Assembly: GCA_032358165.1 (NCBI GenBank)
Contig: JAALGY010000033.1
Span: 3,224,001 to 3,288,000 of the forward strand
Direction: 5' to 3'
Length of the DNA stretch: 64,000 bases
DNA from: Diplosphaera chodatii
Lineage: Eukaryota > Chlorophyta > Trebouxiophyceae > Prasiolales > Stichococcaceae
The position numbers were made by a program, and so were the translations under genes. The notes below the pieces were generated by a model, which saw only the letters and a list, made by a program, of their open reading frames with translations, was not told the DNA's origin and made no database searches. Positions 1-11,240 of the stretch are shown here, in pieces (position 1 is the first letter of the stretch; every line of letters begins with the position of its first letter).

Positions 1-64
1 CTGAAACAAGCCGATACAACGCTTGGTTGGGCTCTGTCAATGGACCTCTGAAATGCAACTGCAG

Positions 65-2148
65 CTGCGGTTGCATCTGATGCGGAAGCAGCTGAAGGAG
101 GCGGAGGCAGACGAGAAGCCACTGCAGCGGTACATGTGCCCTGGGTGCGGCGAGTCGTACAGCTCGATGGACGCTGCAAACCTGCTGGACTTTGCCACCG
201 GCGAGCTCCGATGCGGGGAGTGCAGGTGTGTGCCTTCACACAGTCATGAGATCGGGCTTGCGCTGCTGCTTCTTGCTGCTGCTGCACAACAGTCACAGCC
301 AGCCCTCGTACAGCTAGATTACCCCAGTGAATGTGGCACAGCCCCCATGAGATGCACGCGCCACAACATTAGTGACAGTGAGAGGCTTGTGCAATAGCTC
401 TGGCTGACGTAGGACATGAGAAGCTGCTGCATTGCGCTGAAGTGAGGTCTCTTGTTACCCTGGCAGGACCCCCCTGGTGCAGCAGTTTGCCGGAGGGCAG
501 ACGGGCGACGAGGCGGAGCGGCGGCGGCGGCGGGAGGCGTCCCGCGCGCTGCTGGCGCGCTTCGACCGCACCGTCAAGCCGATCCGCGACCAGCTGGCGG
601 CGCTGCAGAACAAAAAGCCGCCAGACTACGGGCCTCTGCAGGTGCGGGAGGCTGAACAGCATCGCCAGCTGCTGAGATGCACGGAATGCTTGACGGGGAC
701 ACCCAGCAGCCCGCACACATATGCTGTGAGCCGAAATTTTGGTGTGGAGCAGTGGGCACAGCTGTGTGTATGGCGGTGCTGTGTCTCCAGTAGGTAGCGC
801 AGCTCCTCAACAGGCGGCTGTCTGCCCGTCCTGAACCGCAGACGGTATATACCTTGTTCACATGCTGACAGCAGGCGCGTTGTGCGACAGGACTGGGCCA
901 TCGAGAAGCAGCGGCAGGCTGAGGCGGCGCGCAGGCGGGCGGCCAGGGGCGCGCGCGGCGGCGGCGGCGGCGGGGGCGGTGGCGACGACTACCTGTACCC
1001 TACGGTGACCAATGTCGAGCTGGACACTGGGGAGGCCAGCGGCGCGCTGGCAGCGGACGAGGTCGCCGAGGACAAGGTGGTGCCGCCGTGGATGCTGCGC
1101 GACGGGGTCGACCGCACAGGTTGGCCCGGGCTGCGGTGGTGGGCGCAGTTGCTGTCACGCTGGACATGTGGTGGCAGCACCCGGCATGGCAGCTGGTCTG
1201 GTGGCACGCCGATGGACTGGCCAGGAAGTGGCAGTCCCTGTGAAGTCGTTGTAGTAATTGTCATACACATAATGATGACTGCGTTGCAGGTAATCTGGCA
1301 GCGGCGCAGGACCAGGCCGCTGCAGCAGACGCGGCACGCGAGGCTGCTGAGCGGGAGGCCATTGAGCGTGCCTATGTCCAGGTGAGCAATACACGCCTGG
1401 CGCTGCATGATGGTGTGGTTGGCACTTTGGTGTGGTGCATGGTGTTGTGGGAACCAGCTGGTATGATTGGAGCGCAGGCCTGGCTGGCCAAAGCCGGTGC
1501 GCTGGAGAGCACAGCGTCAGGCGCCACTGATGACAAGAAGCCGGCTACTGGTGGGACCATCATGCACACATGCACTGCCAGATGGACCCGCTTGGTCATA
1601 CTTGGCTCTGAGCTTGCAGATGCCTCATTTTTACCCACTGGGGCCAGCTTTGAAACCGTCCTGTTGCGACGCACTGAGCCTGCGGTTTTGCTCATGTTTC
1701 TCCGCCTGCGTAAACTGCCACACAGGTGACACCAAGGCGGGCGCACCAGCAGCCAAGCGTGTCAAGACCGAGGGCGGTTGGGCAGCTGGTGCACAGACAT
1801 CTGGCGACCTCCAGGCCCACGTCAAGCCGGAGCCCAATGGCAATGCAGCAGGCAAGTATGACGGTTTTGCGTGGTGTCGTGCCACATGGCGATGCTGCCA
1901 CCCCAATGCAGCAGACCATGGTGAACCAGCTGTATGCTGCCCTGCACACCCGTGCGTCTGGGTTCGTTTGCCATGTCCGAACATCGGGACATGCAGGCGC
2001 AGAGGACATGGTTGAGTGGGAGTCCATCAAGAATGAAGCGGTGGAGGCGAAGGCGGAGCCGGCAGGGGCGGCAGGCGACATGATAGAGGGCCTTGCTGAT
2101 GCTGATGATGCAGCTGCTGATGATGACCTCGCATGGGAAGATGTATAG
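65..2148 (+). CDS. Transcription initiation factor TFIIE subunit alpha, 5'-truncated by the window
   Basis: General RNA polymerase II initiation factor that recruits and regulates TFIIH at the promoter; nuclear. The first visible exon follows a gcag acceptor at about base 64 and carries the end of the winged-helix region (RLHLMRKQL) and the TFIIE zinc ribbon (YMCPGCGESY, then LRCGEC). Later exons give RFDRTVKPIRDQLAAL, a glycine run, PPWMLRD and an acidic tail ending DDDLAWEDV, the usual TFIIE alpha C-terminus. Exon joins checked: phase 2 at CGECR/TPLVQQ, and a probable GC-AG intron at 1852-1996 (donor GCAAGT). Three psi-K-x-E motifs (VKTE, VKPE, IKNE) lie in the last third. The N-terminal half lies before base 1. 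The family call is firm; the middle exons around 1470-1740 are less certain. Confidence 0.85.
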
Positions 2149-2394
2149 GGCGTTGTCACAAGACCCTGTGCAGTTAGCCAGCTAGAGTGACGGAGGTTCG
2201 GCTGGGGTTTGGCTGTCAGCTGCTCTGCTGCTGCCCTGACATGCATCTTGGATCAGTCCCAGCAGGGATCTCTTGACACTGAACACACAGAGGGGCACAG
2301 CCGCACATGATACAACTGCAAGCAACATGATAGGTGTACACCAGCAAGCATCGGGGCTTTGTAGCCGGCATGCCGTCCTTGACAGCAGACCAGC

Positions 2395-5062
2395 ATGTCT
2401 GCGGCAATACCATGCATTCAGACGGTGCAGCAGCACGGGCACACGCCGCAGGTGGCGTCACGCGTGCCGAGCAGCAGTGCAGACGGAAGCAGACCTGGCA
2501 CAATGGGCACAGCAACGTGGGTCCATCCACTCATGCGTGCACTGGCTGCTGCGCATGTTGACGGTTCATCCAAAGCACGGCACCTTGTAGACCGAGCTCT
2601 GATGAATTGGGCGTCAAATTGTGCAGGGAAGCTAGACATGTCCAAGCAGGCCATTCGCCTGCAACAGCACGGAGACAGCCTGCAACTGCGGTGCACCCGC
2701 GGCCTGAACCGCGGCGATGTGCTGCTCACAGTTCCAGACAGCCTGTGGATCACCGCTCAGACAGTGGCAAAGAGCAGGATGGGACCCATGGTCGAACAGC
2801 TGGCGCCATGGCTCAGGGTGACAGCGCTGAATGCTTTACCACCCTGCAGCTGTGCACCGTCGTGAAGCATACGTCAGCGGTGTGTGCTCCCAAGGTATCT
2901 GGATCCCCTAGTGTCACCCTTGCAGGTCGCGCTGTTTCTGATCAGCGAGCGTGCAGCAGGCAGCGCGAGCCCCTGGGCGGCTTACATCGGCACGCTGCCG
3001 GAGCAGCCGCCCTCGCCGCTGCTCTGGGGCGCTGCCGAGCGCGACCTGCTGGCCAGCACACAGCTGCTGCAGTCCTTGCTGAGCTACGAGTGCGCAATCC
3101 TGCAACGCATGGATGACAACTCCAAGCGAGTGGTGCATGTGTTTGCTGCCATGTCGTTGGTAGTTGTCATGGATATGGAGGCGACCATTCAGCACTACTA
3201 GATTGTGGCAGATCATCAACTCCATGGCGCACCTCCAGATAGATTGCCCTGCTCCCCTACAGGGAGTACTTCGAGGAGACGTACGCGCAGCTGTCCGCCA
3301 GCCTGTTCAGCGAGCACGCAGATGCGTTCCCTTCTGACGTGTTCACAGCGGCTGCCTTCACGTGGGCGGCCGTCACAGTGCGCAGCCGCAGCCGGCCCCC
3401 GCTGGTCGGCGACGACCTGGCCCTCGTGCCATTCGCAGATCTGGTGAGACGACAAATCTCTTTGTGTTCAAAGTCGCCGTTATTGCAGCCAGCAGCAGGA
3501 GGTTGAACACCCAAAGCACAGTCGCAGCGTGGACTGCTGTTAACACGGCTGGTCGGCCATCGCGCAGTTGCAACACAGCCGGCGTGGAGGTATTACTACC
3601 AAGGTGGAGACCGGGCGCTTTGGGGGCGCCCGCTCTCTGAAGCTCAGCAGCAAGGGGCAGCTGGCGGATGGTTCAGTGGCATCCATGGACCTGGAGCCCG
3701 AGCGACTGGACAACCAGATCCTGCTGGACTATGGAGTTCTGGACGAAGAGAATCCACAGGTACGTGGCTGCATACTCCTACCCAGCTGTTGTGCGCGCAT
3801 GCAAGCCAGGATGAACCCAGCACAGCACTGCTGCACGTTTATATGTGGACTCTCAGCCAGCCTGCCTGGCTTGCTGCAGGGCGGATTCCTCCTGACGCTG
3901 GCGCTGCCTGAGGAAGACCGCAACTTTGATGACAAAGCGGACATCCTTGAGATCAATGGCTTCCGGGAAGAGTGGCAGTTTGCACTGCGTGCCGGGCAGC
4001 CGCCTGAGACGGGGCTCCTCGCCTTTCTGCGCCTCATGAACTGCGCCGGTGCGCTGCAAATGCTGTGCTCTGCAGGACACTGGTACTTGCATGCATGCCG
4101 ACCCCTACGGACTTGCGGCTGTGGTCAAGTTACAGCAATGCAGCCAAAAATGTGCCAAGGATCATGCATTTAGCCAGTGACATTTGAGCGTGCAGGCGGG
4201 GACGCTTTCCTGCTCGAGGCGCTGTTCCGCAACGAAACATGGGGCTTCATGCTGCAGCCGGTCAGCCAGGCGAACGAGGAAGCGTTGTGCCAATCGATGG
4301 TCGACGGGTGCAGGTGACAAGCATGACACCCCTCTGTCTGCTCATGCCCTTCTAGCCGGTGTGACTAGAGCTGATGGCAGCAAGGTCAGCAGGCGCCGCT
4401 CTCATCCTGTGTTTGGAACCTGACGCAGGCAAGCGCTGCAGACATACCCCACCACCATAGACGAGGACCTGGCCATGCTGGGTGACGCTGCGGCCGCACC
4501 TCAGGGCAGCCCCGCACGCGCCGCCATTCAGGTGAGCTTGCCTGTGGTCACTGGTGCGTGTCAGGCCTGCAGCTACTGCAGTGTCTGTGCAGGCGCAGGA
4601 GAGTCGGCTTGAGGGTCTGCACAGTGCTGCACTTGGTGGCTCTTCACCAGAAGGCAGCTGCTGCGGCGTGACTGCTGGGCCGCTGCCCGCGCAGGTGCGG
4701 CTGGGAGAGAAGGAGGGGCTGGATACTGCGTTACGGTGGTTTTCGGACCGTGCAAAGCGCCTTGACAAACTGGAGTACTACCAGGTAAGCACTGACGTCC
4801 ATCTCATGTTGGTCTGCGGCATCCGCCGCGCTGGCAAAGGATGAAATCCTGCACTTGCGGTGCAGGAACGGCGGCTGAAGAACCTTGGTTTGCTGGTGAG
4901 TTCCTCTGCAGTGCACTTGTGGATGGCATCCATAGTGTGCAAAGTGCCATGGGCTGCATGCCCATGCAGATCAATCTCAATGGTGGATACGTCGCAATTA
5001 TGCAGGACAAAGCCACAGGGGAGACCACATGGGATGGCTTCTTTGAGGATGGAATGGCATGA
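2395..5062 (+). CDS. SET-domain protein lysine methyltransferase, Rubisco-LSMT-like
   Basis: Predicted AdoMet-dependent protein lysine methyltransferase of the Rubisco large-subunit methyltransferase/SETD3 group. The N-terminal exon has LMNWASNCAGKLD and GDVLLTVPDSLWIT, the usual start of the split SET fold. Then come VALFLISERA, LVPFADL spliced to QHS, and NQILLDYGVLDEENPQGG, which holds the catalytic-region Tyr. A C-terminal LSMT substrate-binding domain follows (DAFLLEALFRNETWGF to LDKLEYYQERRLKNLGLL). The usual NHS motif reads QHS here, using an exon starting at 3568 joined in phase 0 after DL. The last intron (about 4896-5005) joins GLL to DKATGETTWDGFF, stopping at 5062. I took the first in-frame ATG; the Ser/Ala/Arg-rich N-terminus would fit a plastid transit peptide. 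ATGs at 2542 and 2602 are alternatives. The substrate is unknown. Confidence 0.82.
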
Positions 5063-5641
5063 GCTGCTGTGCGCCTCAGTACCGTACCTAGTCATTATTA
5101 GTAACATAAACCCTAATTTAATTTAGTTTGGGTGCGCAATAGGGGTCAAATATTGCTTCCGCCCCAAAATCGGCTCCCAGGCTCAATTCCCGGTGAGTTA
5201 TACAAACTTTCGGCGGAAAGCGCATATAGGCTCCTGCACACCGTCCCGAACGAAGTCATACAGCGACATAGCAAGCAACACTGCGCAAAATGCTACATTC
5301 GCAAATTCCAGGTGTCCGCGCGGTTATGCGCGGTGGCCAACATAAACTAAATTCTTTAGGATGGTGATTAGATGCTGAGAGGTATGGTACGTCCATGAAG
5401 CTGTCGAGAGGAGAATTAGCGCTTGCGGTTATGCTGCTATCATTACATTTGTGCTGCTTGAGCCCGCGTCAACTGTACAAACCAGAAGATACAGCTGGGG
5501 TTGACGAGCAATCTCGTTGTCCCTCGTGGGTGCCGCCTCCAGCATTTACACGAACGATACACGGCAAGCAAGTACTTTACAGCACGACCACAGCTGAGCT
5601 GGGTCGCCAGGTACACGCTGGCCCCGGCATGGCTGCCCCAC
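5063..5641. other. Intergenic, convergent 3' ends; AT-richer island
   Basis: Lies between the stop codons of the SET gene (+) and the Gln-rich gene (-). It is visibly more AT-rich than its surroundings from about 5080 to 5560. It holds one AAACCCTAA telobox-like word at about 5108 and a degenerate tRNA-like T-arm at about 5175-5200. A plus-strand frame at 5395-5724 begins with a signal-peptide-like segment but runs over the antisense exon of the next gene, so I do not call it. Confidence 0.5.
5130..5210 (+). other. Possible degenerate tRNA-like sequence (SINE or pseudogene relic)
   Basis: Seen: CCAGG-CTCAATT-CCCGG can form a T-arm with one mismatch, GGCTCAATTCC is one base from the B-box consensus, and the following TGAGTTA can pair with an upstream TAGTTTG only through several G-T wobbles. 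No convincing anticodon arm or A box is present. It is either a decayed tRNA-derived element or chance. Confidence 0.2.
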
Positions 5642-6736
5642 CTATCGGAAGCCCCATCGGCTTGCAAAGCCGTCGTCATCCGTCAGCGTCAGCCGCCGCA
5701 GCCGCTCAAAGTGCAGTTCCTTGAGCAGCGTGTTAGGTGCCTCGTATGCTGCGCCCTGGCGTGCCAGCGGTGTCACGGGCGTGTGCTCGGCTTCCGCCTG
5801 CGGTGTCACGGCACTGACAACTGCAGAGACCTGCTATTCTGCTGATACTTCAGTCAGCTGGACTAATGACAGCCGGTGCACTGAGCCTTCTGCCCACGTG
5901 TACAAGTGTAAAAGGCCTTTCGCGTAAAGCGGCGAGAGGTGGGTACCCGGCGCGGCGTTGAGGGGCCTGCATAGTCAGGGCTGTCGCCCTGCTGCTGATG
6001 CATGTGCTGTGGCGCATGCTGCTGTTGCTGTGCCTGCTGTTGGCGCGCCAGGTACTGCTGCTCGTGCAACAGCTTCTGCTGGCGCAGCTGCTCTTGCAGG
6101 GCATCCTGCTGATGATGGCCTGCATGCTGCATCGCCGCTGCATCGACACCTTGTAGGGTACTGTGCTGGTACCCTGGCTGATAGCCATTCAGCTGCGCAT
6201 CGGACGCTGCAACCACTGCGCCTGGCCCGGCCCCAGTCCAGCTGGGCCTCGCCGAGCTGTCGGCTGACAGCCGGCTGGGCAGCGGTGGCATGCCATCAGC
6301 AGCTGTGGAGTTCTGCTGCTGGGCCGCGCCTGGGTGTAGACCGGCAAGATGATCTGGCCCAGCTCCCGCCGCGGTGCTGCCAGGAACCTGCACAGGTAGT
6401 GGAAACGTGGCTGTAGCATGGTGCGGGCTCTTATGTGTTGCGCGTCATGTTTGATCGTGCAGCTGTGTACATAGTGAAGATGAGAGTCGCAAAAGATGTA
6501 GTGCTGCTGATGCCTGGAAGGTGCACCACCTGCTGTGAAAGGCTGCCCGAAGACGTGTGCAGCCGCTTCACTGCCCTGCATATTGACTCCAGGTTCTGCA
6601 CATCGCAACACCTACTTCGTCAGCGTTGCTACCGGCAACAGCATGCAATGCGTTTCTGCATGTGCTGTGTCCCTCGAGCACAATACACACTGCAGCTGAC
6701 CTGCCCTGTTTCCTCCTCAAGAGGGCGTTTCACCAT
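5642..6736 (-). CDS. Gln-rich protein of unknown function (234 aa model)
   Basis: Not recognised. A three-exon minus-strand model closes in frame: 6736-6701 (start, MVKRPLEEETGQ), 6387-5898 and 5820-5642, 705 bases in total. The middle exon encodes a Pro/Ala/Gly-rich stretch followed by a Gln/His-rich, coiled-coil-like segment (QDALQEQLRQQKLLHEQQYL, then several short Q runs). The last exon encodes TPLARQGAAYEAPNTLLKEL and a basic/acidic end (HFERLRRLTLTDDD...WGFR). Splice signals are GT-AG (CAG/GTCAGC, CACAC/GTGGGC), and phases agree across both joins. The composition suggests a nuclear or RNA/chromatin-associated protein, which is inference only. A second frame in exon 2 (HYLCRFLAAPRREL...) is also open, so the frame choice is not certain. 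Confidence 0.5.
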
Positions 6737-7244
6737 CGTGGCAGTAGCCTCGATCTGACCTTGTATGCGCAATGTCGCCTGTCTGACACTACAATTCCCA
6801 GGAGGTGCTATAACAAGCCAGTCCCACGAAAGCCATCGATACTTAATGTGCACTCTCTTGAGCGTAGCACCGGTCAACTGCTCGATGGAGTCTATGTGGG
6901 TCCGGATGTGTTACCGAATGTGAATATCTTCTCTCAATTCGCTGGCGTTATCCTATGACAGTCAGCAACGCCAAGCGTGAATCAATGATTACCACATGCA
7001 CAAGTCGCCTGTGCGCCTACATGTCGCAAGCACGATGACTGGACCAGGGCATGAGCATAGCCTCGCGGGAAGCTTGCATGGCGGGAGCTGACCGGGGACA
7101 TTGGCAGGCAGGCACAGGCAGCCCCTTTCGACTCTACGAATGCCTACATTGGTTGCACCATGCTGACACGCGCTCAGACAGCAAGTACACCCGGGCGTGT
7201 TCCAGCAATGCTCAGAACTGCAGGCTGATGCCAAACTGTGCTGA
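6737..7244. other. Intergenic, about 500 bp
   Basis: Lies between the start of the Gln-rich gene and the stop of the CHI-like gene, both on the minus strand, so it should hold the Gln-rich gene's promoter and the CHI-like 3' UTR. No RNA gene or repeat was recognised. Confidence 0.5.
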
Positions 7245-8893
7245 CTACAGGCCCCGCCGCGTGCTGCGCTTTTCGTTCTCGCTCTCCAGCAGCCGCTTGG
7301 TTCCCGCAGCCCAGACACCGATGGCGTCTGGGATGACAGGGCTGCTGCCCAGGTAGACCTCGTACAGCGCTCGGCACAGCGACGGTGACTCCAGCCGCTC
7401 ATCTGGCTGTGCCTGTGCGACAGAGCAGCAATGGCGTGACATCAGCACTCTGCAACAGCCAACGCAATGGCCTGCGGTCAGGTGGAGGATGATCGTCCTC
7501 CGCGAAAACCGCTGCGGGCAGTTGCTCAAGATCAACCCATCGTGAAAAGGCGTCAGCCGATGAGCACGTCTGCCTACGCTGCATGCTGCACAGCGCACCC
7601 GTGAGTAGTCGAGGCCCTCGTCTGACTCCCGCAGCAGGATCTCCAGGACGCCCTCCGGCCGCCACAGCAGCGTGATGACGGTGCCCTTCTCGAGCGACTG
7701 CTTCGACTGGAAGAAGGCCTGCAGGACCAGCACATGTCGATTGCAAGTGCAACCGGCATGTAAGGGTAGCAAACCCATAACACAATTTGACTTCAGGTGT
7801 GCAAAGCAGGAAAACGAGTACAGTGATTTCCAGAAGACCTCACATTGAACTTCTCCAGTGTTGCCATTTCGCCCGTGAGACGCATGCGCGGCTCCAGAGC
7901 CTCCGAGATGGCGCCCACAAACTGCTCGCCCTCCACCTGAGGATGCCAAAATATCTTGATATGTTTCGAAACGCAACATCACCACTGCACACTCCTCGAT
8001 GCAGCTGCACCCATGTGGACATGGCATCGCCTGCCCAATTTGGCCCAGGGTTGGCAGATGCGGAGCTGGTGCACCTTGCGGGCAAGCTGGATGACCAGAG
8101 CCTTGGTGAAGGCTCCATCTGTGATGGCCAGCGCGTAGTCGGAATCAGGGGCGTCCGTGAAGAAGCCGCCTGCGGCAGGATGCACAACTGTGGCAGATGT
8201 TCTCCTGTGGTGACATCACAGCCCACGGCCAACAACATGGTGTTGTCACTCTCACCCCGTTCCCGCACACCCAGCTCCTTTGCTGCCCGGTCGGCCTCCA
8301 CGAACAAGGCAACTGCGTACACCTTCAGGAGCACCACCGTGTTGTGGCTAGCCTGTAGCTCAACGCATGCCTTGCATTGGAAGCAGAAGTTGGACACCAT
8401 CACCAACACAGTAGCCCACCTTCACCCCAACGAAAGCAAACTTCTTCGAGCGGACCTGCAGTTGGCATCATGCAGCACCTTCGCGCAAGCTTGAAAGCAC
8501 CGAAGGCACGCACTGGCACCAGTACGCCGCTTGCAATTGCCCTTATGTCCATTGGGACACATGCCTACCGCTGCGCCCAGATTCCGCTGCGCATCCCCTG
8601 TCCAGAAGGTGCGCACCAGGGGAAAGCTCATGCCCCCCGCCTCCACTTGGAGGCCGGCGTCAGCGTGTGCTGCCATGGCTGCAATGTCCACACTGGCACT
8701 CTGAAACACTGTGGCCTGGCACCCAATACGCTGTGGTGTGGCCATGGTATGACACTGGCACGCAACGCTGTTGCACCTGCCAGTCTACGCTGCGGTTGGG
8801 TGCTGCATCGTTGCAGGCGGCGGACACCGTCCGAGAAGCTGCTGCACTTCTGGGTATACTGCCGCAATGGCTGGGCCGCCTGCGCGCAAGCAT
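7245..8893 (-). CDS. Chalcone-isomerase-like fatty-acid-binding protein (FAP type), plastid-targeted
   Basis: CHI-fold protein; in plants the FAP members bind fatty acids in the plastid stroma, while true chalcone isomerases act in flavonoid synthesis. Exon 1 (start 8893) encodes an Arg/Ser/Ala-rich leader (MLARRRPSHCGSIPRSAAAS) typical of transit peptides and joins in phase 0 to SASVDIAAMAAHADAG. Then come GGMSFPLVRTFWTGDAQRNL, AAVRSKKFAFVGVK, VYAVALFVEADRAAKELGV, a helix ending LVIQLARKVH, KGTVITLLWRPEGVLEILL, and a C-terminal helix ending PVIPDAIGVWAAGTKRLLES. The Arg (AVR) and Tyr (KVY) match the conserved ligand-site pair of the CHI fold. The FAP call is preferred over a catalytic CHI because of the transit-like leader and the algal context. 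Exon edges around 8000-8200 are approximate. Confidence 0.78.
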
Positions 8894-9512
8894 GAGGTTT
8901 GCTGATGAGCAGCAGTGCGGTGAGCCACGAATGCGCATCATGCACGGTATCTGGCTGACCTGTGGTCGCAGGCAAATCGCGCATTGGGAGCTGGCTGGCA
9001 TACAGCCGACACGGCTGCCTGCTGTCCGGGTGCAGATCATGCTGACGAGGTCCTGGCAACTTTATGGCGGATATGTCCGTGGCGATGAGCGGCGGTGGAT
9101 TGATAGAGCTACACGTGCATGTGGGAACCGCTTGCAGTGTGCAAACGGAGAAGTGCTGGCAAGCGTTTCCCTCAGCTGCAAGATCTCGGAACCTGAATAG
9201 CAAGATCCCTCCGTGCAGCAATCACTGTGCATGCTTGCAGCGCCATAGAGGTCTATAAGCTCCAGTGCTGTACACGACTGACCGAGATCACAACTGTTTT
9301 GGACACTGAAGTCGGTGGCGACAACTTCATCATGTAGGCTTGCGCAACCGGTTTCTGAGCACCTGCAGCACCTTTGGTGCATCATGCCAGCAGCCTGCTC
9401 GAGTCAGCAACACACCATTATCGTCGGATAGGACGTACATTGCTTTTGCGTGCAAACTGCCTGGTCTGTGGCTGGACTATGGCACAACCCAGCATCATGC
9501 AGCGTCACAACA
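8894..9512. other. Divergent intergenic promoter region
   Basis: Separates the CHI-like gene (-, start 8893) from the MYND gene (+, start 9513), so it must carry both promoters. No RNA gene, repeat or recognisable element was seen. The frames open here show no family similarity. Confidence 0.5.
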
Positions 9513-11240
9513 ATGCAGCATGAGTGCCAGATCTGCGGCGGGCCTGCCGCCATCATGTGCCCTGGCTGCGAGGCCATGTTCTACTGCTCGGACAAACATC
9601 TTCTGCGGCACGCACGGGTGCTTGGCCACGCAGACGAATGCGCTCGGATGGCGCAGCAGCTCAGTCGCCGTGAGGTGGCTCTCTGGTTCCTGAGCTTGCT
9701 GTCACACATCCCCCCAGACCACCTTGCAGTACCCTGCAGCCTATCGTCGGAGTAGCTGTGCCAACTGTCATCGTCCTGACAGGAGCTGCATCAGCTGCCG
9801 TTCGCCTTTGCCGAGGAGCTCACCTCAGGCATTGATGCTGGCGCAGCAACCATGTGCAATTTTCTGCAACGACATGAGGTACACTGTGTTGGGCTTTGGC
9901 GAAGAGAATGCCAGTGCGGCCAACAGCAGCCCTGGGGCAGCCTGGCACCAAAGAGAGCAGCCATCTCAGATATTCTTGGCAGCGGCATTCAGGTGCCAAC
10001 GCAGCTGCTTGCTCACCTGGTGTGTGTCCAGACCCTCCCAAGGGGCACACCCTGGGAACAAGGGTGAATGCACACTGGCAACACACTGTACATGCAGGGT
10101 GGTGGCAGTCAGTTGAGCGAGTGCATGTCGTGGAGCGACTTCTATACCCACCACGGGTTGCCCATCTCCCATCCTGCAGGTGCTGCTCCTGATTTTAGGA
10201 TGCAGGATGCCAGTGCCTGTTTCAATGTAGATGGAATTCTTCTGCAGGACGAGGCATGAGTTTGGCATTCCTGCTGCAGCGCTGTTGTTGGACACGCCGC
10301 TGACATTGTACTGGGGAGTCAAGTGGGCACTTGGCGACACACCAGTGCCGGCACACCTCACACTGCACTTGCTCGGCAAGTGATCACAAAGCGTGATGGA
10401 TGCATGTCAACATGAGATGAATGTAATCATGGATCAGGAATGGCAACTGCACAAGCCAGCGGTGGGTGCTTGGTGTCAACTTCCAGGTCCTCAGAAGGAG
10501 CTGGATATATATCCTACTTTCGAGGTTTTGGTGGACCTGCTATTACATCCAGGCGCCAGTACCTCGATGCACATACTGATGGTGGGGCCAGACGTGCCAG
10601 AGAGCATGGACAGCACAACAGAATTTCTGGGTACGTCTTGCAAACATCACCTCTGTGAGTAGAGTAGCTTGCATGATCAAGGTCCGTGTGAAAGCTCGTG
10701 CATGTGTAGTGTCACCACCTGCTGCAGATTGCCCGATCAAGAGTTGCTGAGTCTTGTCAATCAACGCCACATCCAGGTGATGGGCGTCTAAGGGTGACAT
10801 TCCGCCGAGGCCTGTATCATGATGCGGTCAAGCAGGCAACGTTCCATGCGCCAGACCTCATTTTTGCGCCCAATGCAGGCAAGTCCAGCCGTCCTGCACC
10901 ATATGCACATCTGATCATAGTGTGTTGCTCTCCATGCCTGATTGCGGGCAAGGCTGCATGCTTACACGTTCAGCTGCACGCTGCAGGTTTGGCTGCGTAT
11001 TCGTCATGGGCACCCACACTGCAGAGCCTGCCAGAGAGCGCACCTGCACTTTTCACAGACTATTGCGAGGAGGCAGCGCTGCGGGCCGCTGCCATGGCCG
11101 TGGCGTTGACTGGCTCGCCGCTTGCAATGCCGGTGGCCGTCAACCCGTTCCGCCGCCCAGCCAGCAGCACGGGGCGTGACAATGCACTGCCATCCCTCAG
11201 CAATGGCTTCATGTTTGGCATTGTTCGTCAGCCTACATGA
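9513..11240 (+). CDS. MYND zinc-finger protein with MSS51/ZMYND15-type C-terminal domain
   Basis: The N-terminus is a MYND finger: CQICGGPAAIMCPGC, FYCSDKHLLRHARVLGH, then ADEC. After an intron come ELHQLPFAFAEELTSG and the diagnostic stretch FLQRHEVHCVGLWRRECQC. Further exons give LLLDTPLTLYWGVKWALG, KELDIYPTFEVLVDLLLHPG, MHILMVGPDVPE, TFRRGLYHDAVKQA and GLAAYSSWAPTLQSL, ending VNPFRRPAS...FGIVRQPT. This order matches the C-terminal domain shared by yeast Mss51 and animal ZMYND15/17. Mss51 regulates mitochondrial COX1 translation and ZMYND15 is a transcriptional repressor, so function cannot be transferred safely. The start is the ATG directly before the finger; there is no obvious targeting leader. 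Confidence 0.78.

Noticed and set aside
955..985. GGC run as a repeat element
   Set aside because: It is a coding glycine tract within TFIIE alpha, not a separate element.
5395..5724. Plus-strand frame starting MKLSRGELALAVMLLSLHLC with a signal-peptide look
   Set aside because: Its end runs antisense through the minus-strand last exon of the Gln-rich gene, the rest has no repeats or family likeness, and no consistent downstream exon was found.
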